Positions 1 to 8,460 of a stretch of 64,000 nucleotides of DNA are shown here, piece after piece (positions within the stretch are counted from its first letter, which is position 1; every line of letters begins with the position of its first letter). Where the stretch lies: the NCBI RefSeq assembly GCF_018310695.1, contig NZ_JAGXCY010000022.1:23848-87847 (forward strand). Reading direction: 5' to 3'. Under the pieces are notes generated by a model that saw only the letters and a program-made list of their open reading frames with translations, did not search any database and was not told the origin of the DNA. This DNA is from Paenibacillus sp. Marseille-Q4541. GTDB lineage: Bacteria; Bacillota; Bacilli; Paenibacillales; Paenibacillaceae. The position numbers were made by a program, and so were the translations under genes.

Positions 1-37
1 CCTGCGCTTCTATCATTGTTTTTACCTGAATACTCAT
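1..37 (-). CDS. 5' end of a gene cut by the left edge
   Basis: An open frame on the minus strand runs off the left edge. An ATG at 37-35 is preceded by a GGTGAGGAG-type ribosome binding site and would encode MSIQVKTMIEAQ before the edge. The same frame stays open upstream to another ATG at position 100, so the protein may start there with about 21 extra residues. A promoter-like pair upstream supports a real gene. Too little is visible to name a product. Confidence 0.35.
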   Translation of the reverse strand, partial: MSIQVKTMIEAQ

Positions 38-124
38 CTTCCGTAACTCCTCACCTTCTCCCGTATTTTCAGGAAAAGAAAACATCATCTTCTCATTCAT
101 GCATTTTTTCAGTTCATTCTATTA

Positions 125-154
125 AGTGTACCGAATTATGTGGTCAGACATCAA
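125..154 (-). promoter_or_regulatory. Candidate sigma-A promoter for the left-edge gene
   Basis: On the minus strand a TTGATG box (149-154) and a TACACT box (125-130) are 18 bp apart, pointing to the partial gene at the left edge. Matches are fair but not perfect, and no transcript evidence is available. Confidence 0.35.
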
Positions 155-304
155 GGAAAGGATCATAAAAAAGAGGTTTGTAAATAAAGAATTAATATTC
201 CGCTGATGAAGACGATGCTTTCTTTTTACAATCGAATGTTATTCTTCAATTAATGAGTACATAACAAAAATCAGGTTCCGAAGATGAAGGGGAGGAATAA
301 TTAC

Positions 305-1675
305 ATGTTAAATAAAAAAACAAAAAAAATGGTGCCTGCTGTGCTAGGGATCACCCTTGCTGCTTCTACCATTTTATCTGCTGGACAAGCACATGCAGTC
401 GATTCCGTTAACGCGATCAGTGTAGAAACAAAAAAAATCAAAAATGTTATTTTTCTTATTGGTGACGGAATGGGCACGCCTTATACGACGGCCTACCGAT
501 ATATGAAAGATGATCCCTCTACTCCACTAATGGAAAAAACGGAGTTTGATCCATACCTCGTCGGTGCACAAATGACGTACCCGGAAGATGAGCACCAAAA
601 CGTAACCGACTCTGCATCTGCAGCAACAGCCATGTCTGCTGGAGTTAAAACGTATAACGCTGCCATTGCGGTAGATAACGACCACACGGAAGTGAAAACG
701 GTACTTGAGCAGGCTAAAGAAAACGGCAAATCAACCGGTCTGGTTGCCACTTCCGAGATTACGCATGCTACACCTGCTGCCTTCGGTGCCCATGATATTA
801 GTCGTAAAAATATGGATGCGATCGCAGACGATTACTTTGACCAAATGATTAATGGAGAGCACAAAGTGGATGTTTTGCTTGGGGGCGGAAAAACGAATTT
901 CGTAAGAGAAAACCGTGACCTGACAAAAGAATTCCAAGAAGCGGGATTCAGTTACGTTACTGATCGCAATGCTTTGCTGAAAGACAGCAACTCACAAATT
1001 CTCGGATTGTTCGCTGATGGCGGCCTCGATAAAGCGATCGACCGTACCAGTGCGACTCCTTCCCTTGCAGAAATGACAAATACGGCAATTGATCGACTGG
1101 ATAAGAACGAGAACGGCTTCTTCCTGATGGTCGAAGGCAGCCAGATTGACTGGGCTGGCCATGATAATGACATCGTCGGTTCCATGAGTGAAATGGATGA
1201 TTTCGCGAAAGCATTCAAAGCAGCTATTGATTTTGCAAAAGAAGATGGCGAAACACTTGTTGTAGCAACAGCGGATCACTCCACTGGCGGACTCACACTG
1301 GGTAAAGACGGAGAATATAACTTCTTCGCAGATCCGATCAAAGCTGCAAAACGTACGCCTGACTTTATGGCAGCAGAAATTGTTGCAGGAAGTGCAGTAG
1401 AAGAAACCCTTAAGAAATATATCGATCTTGAGCTGACTGCTGAGGAAATCAAGTCTGTACAAGATGCTGCAAAAGAGAAAAATGCTACCGATATCGACAA
1501 TGCCATCGAAGCCATCTTCAATAACCGCTCTCTTACCGGCTGGACGACAGGCGGACATACAGGTGATGACGTTCCTGTATATGCTTACGGCCCTGGCAAG
1601 GACCGATTCGCAGGACTGATCGATAATACGGATAACGCTCGTATCATTTTCGATATCCTGAGTAAGCACAAATAA
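305..1675 (+). CDS. phoA: Secreted alkaline phosphatase (PhoA/PhoB family)
   Basis: This enzyme hydrolyses phosphate monoesters outside the cell to release inorganic phosphate. The ATG at 305 is chosen because AAGGGGAGG lies 9 bases upstream; an earlier in-frame ATG at 284 overlaps that site. The 456-residue product starts with a basic, hydrophobic signal peptide ending near AHA (about residue 31). Family motifs appear in order: IFLIGDGMG (metal-binding Asp54), DSASAATA with nucleophile Ser103, EGSQIDWAGHDND, ATADHSTGG and TTGGHTGDDVP. Length matches Bacillus PhoA/PhoB. It stands alone and ends at a strong terminator. Phosphate-starvation control by PhoPR is expected from the family; weak TTAACA-like repeats upstream are discussed separately. 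Confidence 0.95.
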   Translation: MLNKKTKKMVPAVLGITLAASTILSAGQAHAVDSVNAISVETKKIKNVIFLIGDGMGTPYTTAYRYMKDDPSTPLMEKTEFDPYLVGAQMTYPEDEHQNVTDSASAATAMSAGVKTYNAAIAVDNDHTEVKTVLEQAKENGKSTGLVATSEITHATPAAFGAHDISRKNMDAIADDYFDQMINGEHKVDVLLGGGKTNFVRENRDLTKEFQEAGFSYVTDRNALLKDSNSQILGLFADGGLDKAIDRTSATPSLAEMTNTAIDRLDKNENGFFLMVEGSQIDWAGHDNDIVGSMSEMDDFAKAFKAAIDFAKEDGETLVVATADHSTGGLTLGKDGEYNFFADPIKAAKRTPDFMAAEIVAGSAVEETLKKYIDLELTAEEIKSVQDAAKEKNATDIDNAIEAIFNNRSLTGWTTGGHTGDDVPVYAYGPGKDRFAGLIDNTDNARIIFDILSKHK

Positions 1676-1702
1676 TGATCCTGAAGAAATAGCTATCGAA
1701 TG

Positions 1703-1757
1703 AAAAAGGGACTCCCCTACGCAGTTCAACAACGAACTGCAAGGGAGTCCCTTTTTT
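1703..1757. terminator. Bidirectional terminator between phoA and lipoprotein gene
   Basis: AAAAAGGGACTCCC pairs with GGGAGTCCCTTTTTT, and an inner stem GCAGTTC/GAACTGC (1721-1727, 1734-1740) extends it. A run on one side and T run on the other allow use by both convergent genes. Confidence 0.9.
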
Positions 1758-1786
1758 AACCCTATCTATATTTTTACGGATTTAGT

Positions 1787-2626
1787 CTAGTCCATCCATT
1801 CTGGTTTATCAAAATTCGGGAAGTACTGATCCAGCAGCTTCTCATATTCGGTAGACTGAATCACTTCTTTTATGGTACGTGCATACGTAGTGTTCTGATC
1901 TGCTGCACGCACAACAAGTCGGTTGCTGAGACTTTCTGGTACATCCTCTGTATCCAGTTCTTCCTTATCAGTGAGGCCTGCCTCGGTAGCCATTTGAACT
2001 GGCATCACGACTAGCTCATCACCTGTTCCAGACCAAGCTTTACTTAGTTGTTCCACAGGTGTAGGTTTTAACGTTACATTTTTCGGATTATCCGTTACAT
2101 CCGTTTCAACCGACATCGCCGATAAAACAGCCCCGGTACGAATACCAATTAGCCCTTCATCTTCAAGCATGAGCAGTGTACGGCTGAGCAGGAACGGCTC
2201 GTCCGGAATGAGAATGGTACTATTCGCAGCTATATCTTCTTCACGAGTAACCGTCTTCGAATACAGCGCAAGTGGTTCAGTAGGAACCGAAATAATAGAC
2301 GTTACTTTATTGTCACTGTTATCCGTAAACGTATTTAAGTAAGCATCAATTGAACCTTTAGTTAACTGGGATAATGATTCTTTCGGGTCGCTAATCTCCA
2401 CTACTTCCAGTTTGGAACCTTGTTTTTCAATAATATCTTTCATCGTCTTCTCAACCATTTCCTTACCTGAACCTGCAGGAGCCCCAAGTTTAATGACACG
2501 TGGTTCATCCTGATCCGTTATACCTCCACCGTTGTTTTCTACCGTAGTATTACTGCATCCTGCGAGTAACAAACTTGTAAGGGTCATTCCAGCCATCCAT
2601 TTAAACCACGTTTTTTTCGTTTTCAT
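1787..2626 (-). CDS. MetQ/NlpA-like substrate-binding lipoprotein, orphan
   Basis: A 279-residue lipoprotein with a type II signal peptide and lipobox LLAGC (Cys24). The mature part begins with a VIKLGAPAGSGKEM segment and has a GSIDAYLN segment, resembling the NlpA/MetQ family of methionine-type periplasmic binding proteins (inference from pattern; similarity looks distant). Normal MetQ is encoded with MetN and MetI, but no ATPase or permease gene adjoins this one, so it either uses a transporter encoded elsewhere or has another role. A GAGGGAG ribosome binding site precedes the ATG. The ligand cannot be named from sequence. Confidence 0.65.
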   Translation of the reverse strand: MKTKKTWFKWMAGMTLTSLLLAGCSNTTVENNGGGITDQDEPRVIKLGAPAGSGKEMVEKTMKDIIEKQGSKLEVVEISDPKESLSQLTKGSIDAYLNTFTDNSDNKVTSIISVPTEPLALYSKTVTREEDIAANSTILIPDEPFLLSRTLLMLEDEGLIGIRTGAVLSAMSVETDVTDNPKNVTLKPTPVEQLSKAWSGTGDELVVMPVQMATEAGLTDKEELDTEDVPESLSNRLVVRAADQNTTYARTIKEVIQSTEYEKLLDQYFPNFDKPEWMD

Positions 2627-2804
2627 GTTGTGTATTCTCCCTCAATAGATGTTTTTCTATTCTATAGCTTACCATGTTTTTCTTGTTGTCTGCTAATCTG
2701 TTACGAGTCATACCGTGCATTTATACCCTCTACGTGGTATATTAACCAAGACATTCGGAACTAAACCGGACAATCTTTTTTACCCGATCAGGAGGCCATA
2801 AGGC

Positions 2805-3839
2805 ATGCGAAAAAAACAAACCCCGCATCTCAGCACAGAGGATGGATACAGTAATCGTCCCCAGGCGCCAAGCCATGCGAAATCACATAAAAATTCCAAA
2901 GGGAGTCGTTTTTCCACTCCACGTGCGAATAGCAAAAAGACAGGTGTGCCTGTAGATTCACCTAAAACCCATGTAGTAGAAGAAAGCAGCGAGCTGCTTG
3001 CTTACCTGCTGCTCATTCTTTCCAGTAAAAGCCGTAATGCGGTCAAATCCATGCTGGCACGCGGACAGATTCTCGTAAACGGCAAAGCAGTAACGGCTTA
3101 CAATTATGTACTTGAACCTGGAATGACTGTTTCTATTATTAGCGAGAAGAAGGAAGAAGCTCCTCCGCTCCTTGGACTCAGCATTTTGTATGAAGACAAT
3201 GACATTATTGTGGTTCATAAAGATTCCGGACTGTTGTCCGTTGCCTCTGACAAGGAGCAGGAGGTTACCGCTTACCGTCAGTTGATGGCACATGTACGCG
3301 CACAGCATCCGGGAAACCGTATTTTCATCGTTCATCGTCTCGACCGGGATACTTCCGGCGTCATGATGTTTGCGAAAAGAGAAGAAATTCAAAAAGCACT
3401 TCAAGAAGCTTGGCGTGATACCGTTGAAGAACGTACCTACATTGCACTCGTTGAGGGGAAAGTAAAACAAAACAAAGGCACCATCACTTCTTACTTAAAA
3501 GAAAGCAAAACACTCAAAATGTACTCTACCCCTTACGCGAATGATGGACAAAAAGCGATTACCCATTTCAAAACTTTAGAAGCGGAAAGTGAGTATTCCT
3601 TACTTGAAGTTCAGCTCGAAACCGGGCGTAAGAACCAAATTCGTGTCCATATGGAAGAGATGGGGCATCCGGTTGCCGGCGATAAAAAATATGGGGCTCG
3701 CAGCCGCGGCATAGGCAGACTCGGACTTCATGCTAAGGTGCTAGCTTTCACCCATCCGGGAACGGGAACTTTGATGCGTTTTGAAAGTCCTGTACCGAAA
3801 GGCTTTCTCAGACCCTTCCAGAAAAATCAGCCGAAATAA
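2805..3839 (+). CDS. rluD: RluD/RluA-family pseudouridine synthase
   Basis: Converts specific uridines in structured RNA, probably 23S rRNA, to pseudouridine. After an unusual basic, low-complexity stretch of about 55 residues, an S4 RNA-binding domain (about 60-112, containing MLARGQILVNGKAV) is followed by the catalytic domain with HRLDRDTSG, where Asp180 is the expected catalytic residue, and the GRKNQIRVHM segment typical of the family. The ATG at 2805 follows GGAGG by 9 bases. The 344-residue length is slightly above average because of the N-terminal tail. Bacillales carry several RluA-type paralogues, so the exact target site is uncertain. Confidence 0.9.
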   Translation: MRKKQTPHLSTEDGYSNRPQAPSHAKSHKNSKGSRFSTPRANSKKTGVPVDSPKTHVVEESSELLAYLLLILSSKSRNAVKSMLARGQILVNGKAVTAYNYVLEPGMTVSIISEKKEEAPPLLGLSILYEDNDIIVVHKDSGLLSVASDKEQEVTAYRQLMAHVRAQHPGNRIFIVHRLDRDTSGVMMFAKREEIQKALQEAWRDTVEERTYIALVEGKVKQNKGTITSYLKESKTLKMYSTPYANDGQKAITHFKTLEAESEYSLLEVQLETGRKNQIRVHMEEMGHPVAGDKKYGARSRGIGRLGLHAKVLAFTHPGTGTLMRFESPVPKGFLRPFQKNQPK

Positions 3840-3846
3840 TAAAGAA

Positions 3847-3884
3847 AAAGCTCGGGTTCCGTTTTAAGGAATCCGAGCTTTTTT
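3847..3884. terminator. Terminator after rluD-like gene
   Basis: AAAGCTCGGGTTCC and GGAATCCGAGCTTTTTT form a strong stem with one G-T pair, a 7-base loop and T runs usable by both convergent genes. Confidence 0.9.
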
Positions 3885-3934
3885 ACATCTAACATTATCT
3901 CTTTTGCAGCGTATCTTTTGTTTCTGCTTCTATT

Positions 3935-4720
3935 CTACAGTTGCTTTGCAAGCTTCTGAGCTGTTTTGAGCATCTCTGCATGTAGCGTTTCGTCTGGAAC
4001 CGTTCCTGAATCGTCATATCCCCCAGGCACAAGATACCCAATCTCCACCATAAGTCCATTTTTGTAGAACATGATTTCATCAGCACGCGTGGATGTCACA
4101 CTCACATCCCCTGTTTCCTCGTTCTCTGTATAAGAGCTGTAGGCATAGCTACTATTCGTCGTCTGAAAAAAGTGATAAAATGTCGTCCCTTCATTCTTAC
4201 TTACATCTACCCTGTTCATAAACAGATCCACATCGTCATCTTGGTAAGGAGCTAACATTTGAAAAGGATCTTCCTGAACTTCCATCATATTCACCTTGTA
4301 AAATATACTCCCGAAACGACCGTAGTCGTCCGGTTTGCCATAATAGCTCAGCTGCACCTGATATTTGGGTACTTCTTTCGTGCCGTACTGTATAAGAAAT
4401 GCTTCTTCTTTATCTACCTCAAAAGGAATATCTCCTTTACCAAATTGGAGCTTATGCTCTGGTCGGAGAACAGCAAGCTTCTCGATTAGGATGTCAGGGC
4501 TGATTGGCTTGTAAAATACCGCATGTTCTGTGTCACCTAGTTTATAATGCTGGAACCTCGAACTATGAATGATCGTGTCACTCGAATATTTGGCTTTCGT
4601 TAGCCCCGAGACCGTCTCTTCACAACCCGTTAATAGAAGTCCTGCGGTCAGCAGAATCAGTAACTTCCAGCGAATCCGGTAAGACTGATAGCATCTCCCT
4701 CTGAAAACTTTCCCGCCCAT
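3935..4720 (-). CDS. Lipoprotein of unknown function
   Basis: The start is placed at the ATG at 4720, 7 bases after an AGGAGG; longer in-frame starts run into the upstream methyltransferase gene. The 261-residue product has a basic N terminus, a hydrophobic segment and a lipobox LLTGC (Cys33), so it should be anchored on the outer face of the membrane. No catalytic motif or known domain is recognised. The TAG stop of the upstream methyltransferase is part of this gene's ribosome binding site, so the two are likely translated in coupled fashion and may be functionally related, though no link is evident. Confidence 0.8.
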   Translation of the reverse strand: MGGKVFRGRCYQSYRIRWKLLILLTAGLLLTGCEETVSGLTKAKYSSDTIIHSSRFQHYKLGDTEHAVFYKPISPDILIEKLAVLRPEHKLQFGKGDIPFEVDKEEAFLIQYGTKEVPKYQVQLSYYGKPDDYGRFGSIFYKVNMMEVQEDPFQMLAPYQDDDVDLFMNRVDVSKNEGTTFYHFFQTTNSSYAYSSYTENEETGDVSVTSTRADEIMFYKNGLMVEIGYLVPGGYDDSGTVPDETLHAEMLKTAQKLAKQL

Positions 4721-4730
4721 GATATACCTC

Positions 4731-5483
4731 CTACGTAGCAGGTTTCCTGAGCTCCATAAACAAAAATAATGGAATCCTCTGTCTACGCTCATATGTTTCC
4801 TGATGAATAAATCGTTCCCGTACTGGTTTTGATTCACGAAGATTGACGACCTGGAAGCCAGCGCTGCGCCCTGCCTGAAAATAATCTTCTACCGTGCGAT
4901 GAAATTTCATGACCGGTCCACCCATCCAATCCTGAGTACGATAACCAGGCACAAAATATTGATCCACGACCCAGTCTGTTCTCAGTCCCGTTGGCTGAAG
5001 TGTCGATGTAATCACAGGATGTTCTACGGAGAAAATAAATCGTCCTCCCGGTTTCATAACTTCATAAATCTGATTGAATATAGATTCCAAATCCTCAATA
5101 TAATGAAGCACAAGCCGGGAAACGACAAGGTCGTACGAAGACGCTTCTTTCGGATTCTGTGCTTGGGTCCAATCTTCAATCGTCGTATGTATGACCTTTG
5201 ATTGACTTGGAACCTCTTGCAGCGTACGGACCGCTAGCCCATACATATTTTGTGAGCCTTCAAGTCCTGTATAGTGTTTAGCTCCTGCTTGGAGTAACTT
5301 CCATCCAAACCGAGCATCACCGCATCCAACATCTAGAATAGAAAAATCCTTCACGTCACCAGACATCTCCCAGATAATAGGCTCTTCCAGCGTATCGTTT
5401 GCATTTTCCGCCGATCCTCTGCGTGCCGTGTATCTTGCGAACTGTTCCTCACGGTCGTAAAATTGAGAACCTCTGTATTCCAT
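4731..5483 (-). CDS. Class I SAM-dependent methyltransferase
   Basis: A 250-residue methyltransferase. Motif I DVGCGDARFG (near residues 51-60) binds S-adenosylmethionine, followed by YTGLEGS and LVVSRLVLHYIED segments typical of the Methyltransf_11/25 fold. The substrate is unknown. ATG at 5483 is preferred over a TTG two codons earlier because GGCGGGG sits 6 bases before it. It is the first gene of a two-gene operon with the downstream lipoprotein, only 10 bases apart. Confidence 0.85.
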   Translation of the reverse strand: MEYRGSQFYDREEQFARYTARRGSAENANDTLEEPIIWEMSGDVKDFSILDVGCGDARFGWKLLQAGAKHYTGLEGSQNMYGLAVRTLQEVPSQSKVIHTTIEDWTQAQNPKEASSYDLVVSRLVLHYIEDLESIFNQIYEVMKPGGRFIFSVEHPVITSTLQPTGLRTDWVVDQYFVPGYRTQDWMGGPVMKFHRTVEDYFQAGRSAGFQVVNLRESKPVRERFIHQETYERRQRIPLFLFMELRKPAT

Positions 5484-5671
5484 AGACAACCCCGCCCTTC
5501 TCCCCAGGATCTTTATGCTTCACTTTACTCTTATTTCAATTTACCATATAAATCCAGATCGGGACGATTTATTTAATTCAAGTCTATACGATTTAAGCTT
5601 CCTCTGATGTGGGTAAAGTAAAGAAAGGTACATACGAATACCAAGTCACCTTAGGGACAGGAGGCATAACC

Positions 5672-6541
5672 ATGACGTTAACACCAGAGCAACGAATCGA
5701 ACTACACGGATTTAACAACTTAACGAAATCGCTCAGCTTCAACATGTATGACGTTTGTTATACCAAGACCAAAGAAGAGCGCGAAGCCTATATCGAATAT
5801 ATTGATGAACAATATAATGCCGATCGATTGACTCAAATCTTGACAAATGTATCAAATATTATTGGAGCACATGTGCTGAATGTAGCCAAGCAAGACTATA
5901 TCCCGCAAGGGGCCAGCGTAACACTGCTCGTATCCGAAGGACCTGTCGATAATGCAGAGGAAGATTCATTTGAAGAATCGCCGGGACCTCTTCCCGATCA
6001 TGTCGTGATGCATCTGGATAAAAGTCATATTACCGTCCATACGTACCCGGAGTTTCATCCTCATGAGGGGATTAGTACCTTTCGAGCCGACATCGACGTG
6101 TCCACTTGCGGTGAAATTTCTCCACTGAAGGCGCTGAACTACTTAATTCATTCCTTTGATACAGATATTATGACGATTGATTACCGGGTTCGCGGCTTTA
6201 CCCGGGATATTAACGGTAACAAGCTGTTTATTGACCATGATATCAGCTCCATTCAGAACTATATTCCAGATCATGTTCAGCAAGAGTTCGATATGATCGA
6301 TATCAACGTGTATCAACATCATATTTTCCATACCAAATGCAGGTTGAAAGAATTCGATCTGAATAACTATCTGTTCGGTTATACCAAAGATAAGCTCAGT
6401 GCAGAAGAACAGAAAGACATTACGGAACAACTGAAAATTGAGATGGATGAAATCTACTATGGAATGAATATGGACGCTGGATCGATTGATGAAGATGCAG
6501 AAGAACAATTTGTATACAAGCGGGCTCCAGAGTCAAACTGA
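5672..6541 (+). CDS. speD: S-adenosylmethionine decarboxylase proenzyme, E. coli-type
   Basis: Makes decarboxylated SAM, the aminopropyl donor for spermidine. The start at 5672 follows AGGAGG (5659-5664) by 7 bases; an upstream in-frame start at 5609 lacks such a site. The 289-residue protein carries ELHGFNNLTKSLSF near the N terminus and the self-cleavage motif LDKSHITVHTYPE, where Ser118 would become the pyruvoyl group. This is the long class 1A form, unlike the 126-residue class 1B SpeD of Bacillus subtilis. No spermidine synthase gene (speE) adjoins it. It stands alone with its own terminator. Confidence 0.93.
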   Translation: MTLTPEQRIELHGFNNLTKSLSFNMYDVCYTKTKEEREAYIEYIDEQYNADRLTQILTNVSNIIGAHVLNVAKQDYIPQGASVTLLVSEGPVDNAEEDSFEESPGPLPDHVVMHLDKSHITVHTYPEFHPHEGISTFRADIDVSTCGEISPLKALNYLIHSFDTDIMTIDYRVRGFTRDINGNKLFIDHDISSIQNYIPDHVQQEFDMIDINVYQHHIFHTKCRLKEFDLNNYLFGYTKDKLSAEEQKDITEQLKIEMDEIYYGMNMDAGSIDEDAEEQFVYKRAPESN

Positions 6542-6554
6542 CAGCGATACAGTA

Positions 6555-6595
6555 TAAAAAAGGATTGCGTTCTAAGGAACGCAATCCCTTTTTTT
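6555..6595. terminator. Bidirectional terminator after speD
   Basis: AAAAAAGGATTGCGTTC pairs with GAACGCAATCCCTTTTTTT around a TAAG loop; shared by the convergent gene on the minus strand. Confidence 0.9.
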
Positions 6596-6604
6596 CTCTT
6601 ATTA

Positions 6605-6937
6605 TTAAGCTTTTTTCTGGCGAAGAAAAGTGACAGTAAACTGTGCTGCTTCCAGTACTTCCTTAACGAAAGCCGCATTTTCCTTCTCCCATTCTGCTGG
6701 ATCATCCAGGGCAATTTCCTCAATGAACTCGTCTAGAAGTGTAGCGAGTTCTGTACGGGAAGGTCCTTTCCCCGGATTTTTACCCCGCAGCAGACTAACC
6801 GAAGAACGAATCATTTTACAGCTGTCCTTGATGTAGCTGTATTCGTCACGATCCCATGCCTTCGGATTATCCATATCGAGAAAAACGATCCACTTCTCTA
6901 GTAAACTTGCAGCCTGATTAGCATTCATGCGTGTCAT
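6605..6937 (-). CDS. Small protein with two tandem 44-residue repeats
   Basis: A 110-residue acidic protein of unknown function. Residues 10-53 and 65-108 align without gaps: both contain A-[ST]-LL, D-x-P-x-x-W and end V-x-[LF]-LR-x-K, with about 12 identical positions of 44. The protein therefore arose by internal duplication of a helical unit. It is soluble, with no signal peptide or membrane segment. A TGGAGA site precedes the ATG. It is convergent with speD and transcribed alone. No known family is recognised. Confidence 0.75.
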   Translation of the reverse strand: MTRMNANQAASLLEKWIVFLDMDNPKAWDRDEYSYIKDSCKMIRSSVSLLRGKNPGKGPSRTELATLLDEFIEEIALDDPAEWEKENAAFVKEVLEAAQFTVTFLRQKKA

Positions 6938-7064
6938 TTTGTATCTCCATTCATTTCTTAATCATAGGTAATAAACAATCTAGTATAACGATAACTGCTA
7001 AGACCTAAACTGACAAGTCTTTGTCTACGAAGAACCCGCCTGATCTATGCTGAACTTGCTAAAG

Positions 7065-7092
7065 TTGACTTAACTCAATAAAGTGATACAAT
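7065..7092 (+). promoter_or_regulatory. Sigma-A promoter of the marR-SDR operon
   Basis: TTGACT (7065-7070) and TACAAT (7087-7092) are 16 bp apart. Transcription should start near 7099, immediately beside a perfect palindrome. Confidence 0.65.
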
Positions 7093-7100
7093 TAAAGATG

Positions 7101-7114
7101 TTAAACGCGTTTAA
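7101..7114. promoter_or_regulatory. Perfect 14-bp palindrome, candidate MarR operator
   Basis: TTAAACGCGTTTAA reads the same on both strands and lies at the predicted transcription start, 35 bases before marR. Autoregulation by MarR proteins through such sites is common, so this is the likely operator. Confidence 0.6.
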
Positions 7115-7148
7115 CTATTAATAGGTTTGAAATAAAAGAGGCGATTTA

Positions 7149-7607
7149 TTGAATAAACAAGATGTTTTATCCACTATGGTTGCAAAACATATCTCTACTC
7201 TTGTAACCATCTACGCCAAAATTCTAGATCAAGATTTGACTGCACCACAATTTTACATTCTTCAGACACTTATTGAGGATGGACCACTCCCTTCTTCCTA
7301 TTTTGTCCAAGCTCTCAGTGTAACCGCACCTGCTGTTACGAATTTAAGTAACAAGCTTGTGAATAAAGGATACATTGAGCGTATGCCTTCACCGGACGAT
7401 CGAAGACAAGTCCTGCTACAAATTACTGAGCAGGGAGAAATGGTACATGCCACGATGCTCTCGAAATATAAAGAGCTTACCGGGGATTTATGGAACGATT
7501 TTTCGGAGGAAGAGATGAATACCCTGATTGTTGCTTATCAGAAAATGATCAGTTCGTGGCAAGAAATCGGTCAACAGAAAATGACGAAAACAACGGAAGA
7601 ACAATAA
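7149..7607 (+). CDS. MarR-family transcriptional regulator
   Basis: A 152-residue winged-helix repressor-type protein. The DNA-binding core runs over about residues 30-100, with the recognition region VTAPAVTNLSNKLVNKG and the wing RMPSPDDRRQVLLQITEQG, both typical of MarR. The start is a TTG preceded by AGAGG. It precedes an SDR gene by 30 bases and probably controls it and itself, perhaps in response to a small aromatic or oxidant (family knowledge; ligand unknown). Confidence 0.9.
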   Translation: MNKQDVLSTMVAKHISTLVTIYAKILDQDLTAPQFYILQTLIEDGPLPSSYFVQALSVTAPAVTNLSNKLVNKGYIERMPSPDDRRQVLLQITEQGEMVHATMLSKYKELTGDLWNDFSEEEMNTLIVAYQKMISSWQEIGQQKMTKTTEEQ

Positions 7608-7637
7608 ATAAGGCTCAAACTAATGGAGGTATACCAA

Positions 7638-8390
7638 ATGGGAAGATTACAAGATAAAGTAGCAATTATTACCGGTGCAGCAGGTGGTATGGGTAAGGCA
7701 GATGCGCTTCTTTTTGCTCAAGAAGGAGCTAAAGTTGTCATCACAGATATTCAGGAATCCAAGGTCTTGGAAGTCGTTGCTGAAATCAAGGAAGCAGGCG
7801 GAGATGCAATCGGATTACAACATGATGTAACTTCTGAATCCGACTGGATTCGTGTGGTAGAACAAGCGATAGAACATTTCGGGAAAATTAATATTCTTGT
7901 AAATAATGCGGGCATTTCTAATGCTACACCTTACATGGATCTCACGGTTGAAGCCTTTGAGAAAACGATGACCATTAATGTGACGAGTATCTTCCTCGGT
8001 CAAAAATACGTCATCCCTCATATGATCGAAGCTGGCGGCGGCTCTATTGTAAACATTTCCTCGATCGCTGGACTTACTGGCGGCAGCGGCGCAGGTCCTT
8101 ACACAGCAAGTAAAGGGGCTGTACGAATGCTTACAAAGGCAACTGCCGTAGATTATGCTAAACATTATATTCGAGTCAACTCTGTTCATCCGGGTTACAT
8201 CGAAACTCCAATGACGGTAGATATGTTTAAAGACGAGCGCATGATGCAGTGGTTCCTATCCCAAACTCCTCTTCCACGTCTTGGTAAAGCAGAAGATATT
8301 GCTAGAGGCGTCTTGTTCCTTGCTTCTGATGAGTCTTCCTATATTACAGGGGTTGAGCTTCCTATCGACGGTGGCTATTTCGCTAAGTAA
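7638..8390 (+). CDS. Short-chain dehydrogenase/reductase (classical SDR)
   Basis: A 250-residue NAD(P)-dependent oxidoreductase. The cofactor motif TGAAGGMG, the NNAG motif (ILVNNAGISN), a catalytic Ser in NISSIAG and Tyr-x-x-x-Lys in YTASK are all present, and the protein ends with ELPIDGGYFAK. It resembles hydroxysteroid and cyclic alcohol dehydrogenases, but the substrate is not determined. The ATG at 7638 follows GGAGG by 8 bases; the ATG at 7623 is part of that site. Second gene of the marR operon. Confidence 0.9.
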   Translation: MGRLQDKVAIITGAAGGMGKADALLFAQEGAKVVITDIQESKVLEVVAEIKEAGGDAIGLQHDVTSESDWIRVVEQAIEHFGKINILVNNAGISNATPYMDLTVEAFEKTMTINVTSIFLGQKYVIPHMIEAGGGSIVNISSIAGLTGGSGAGPYTASKGAVRMLTKATAVDYAKHYIRVNSVHPGYIETPMTVDMFKDERMMQWFLSQTPLPRLGKAEDIARGVLFLASDESSYITGVELPIDGGYFAK

Positions 8391-8417
8391 AATGACATTA
8401 TAAATATCGAATATAAC

Positions 8418-8460
8418 AAAGGGAGGTTTCTACACTTAAGGTGTGGAGACTTCCCTTTTT
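8418..8460 (+). terminator. Terminator of the marR-SDR operon
   Basis: AAAGGGAGGTTTCTACAC and GTGTGGAGACTTCCCTTTTT pair with several G-T pairs, followed by a T run. Confidence 0.8.

Noticed and set aside
992..1732. 246-residue open frame antisense to phoA
   Set aside because: Fully opposite a gene with clear catalytic motifs; its translation is Cys- and Ser-rich without domains and it has no ribosome binding site.
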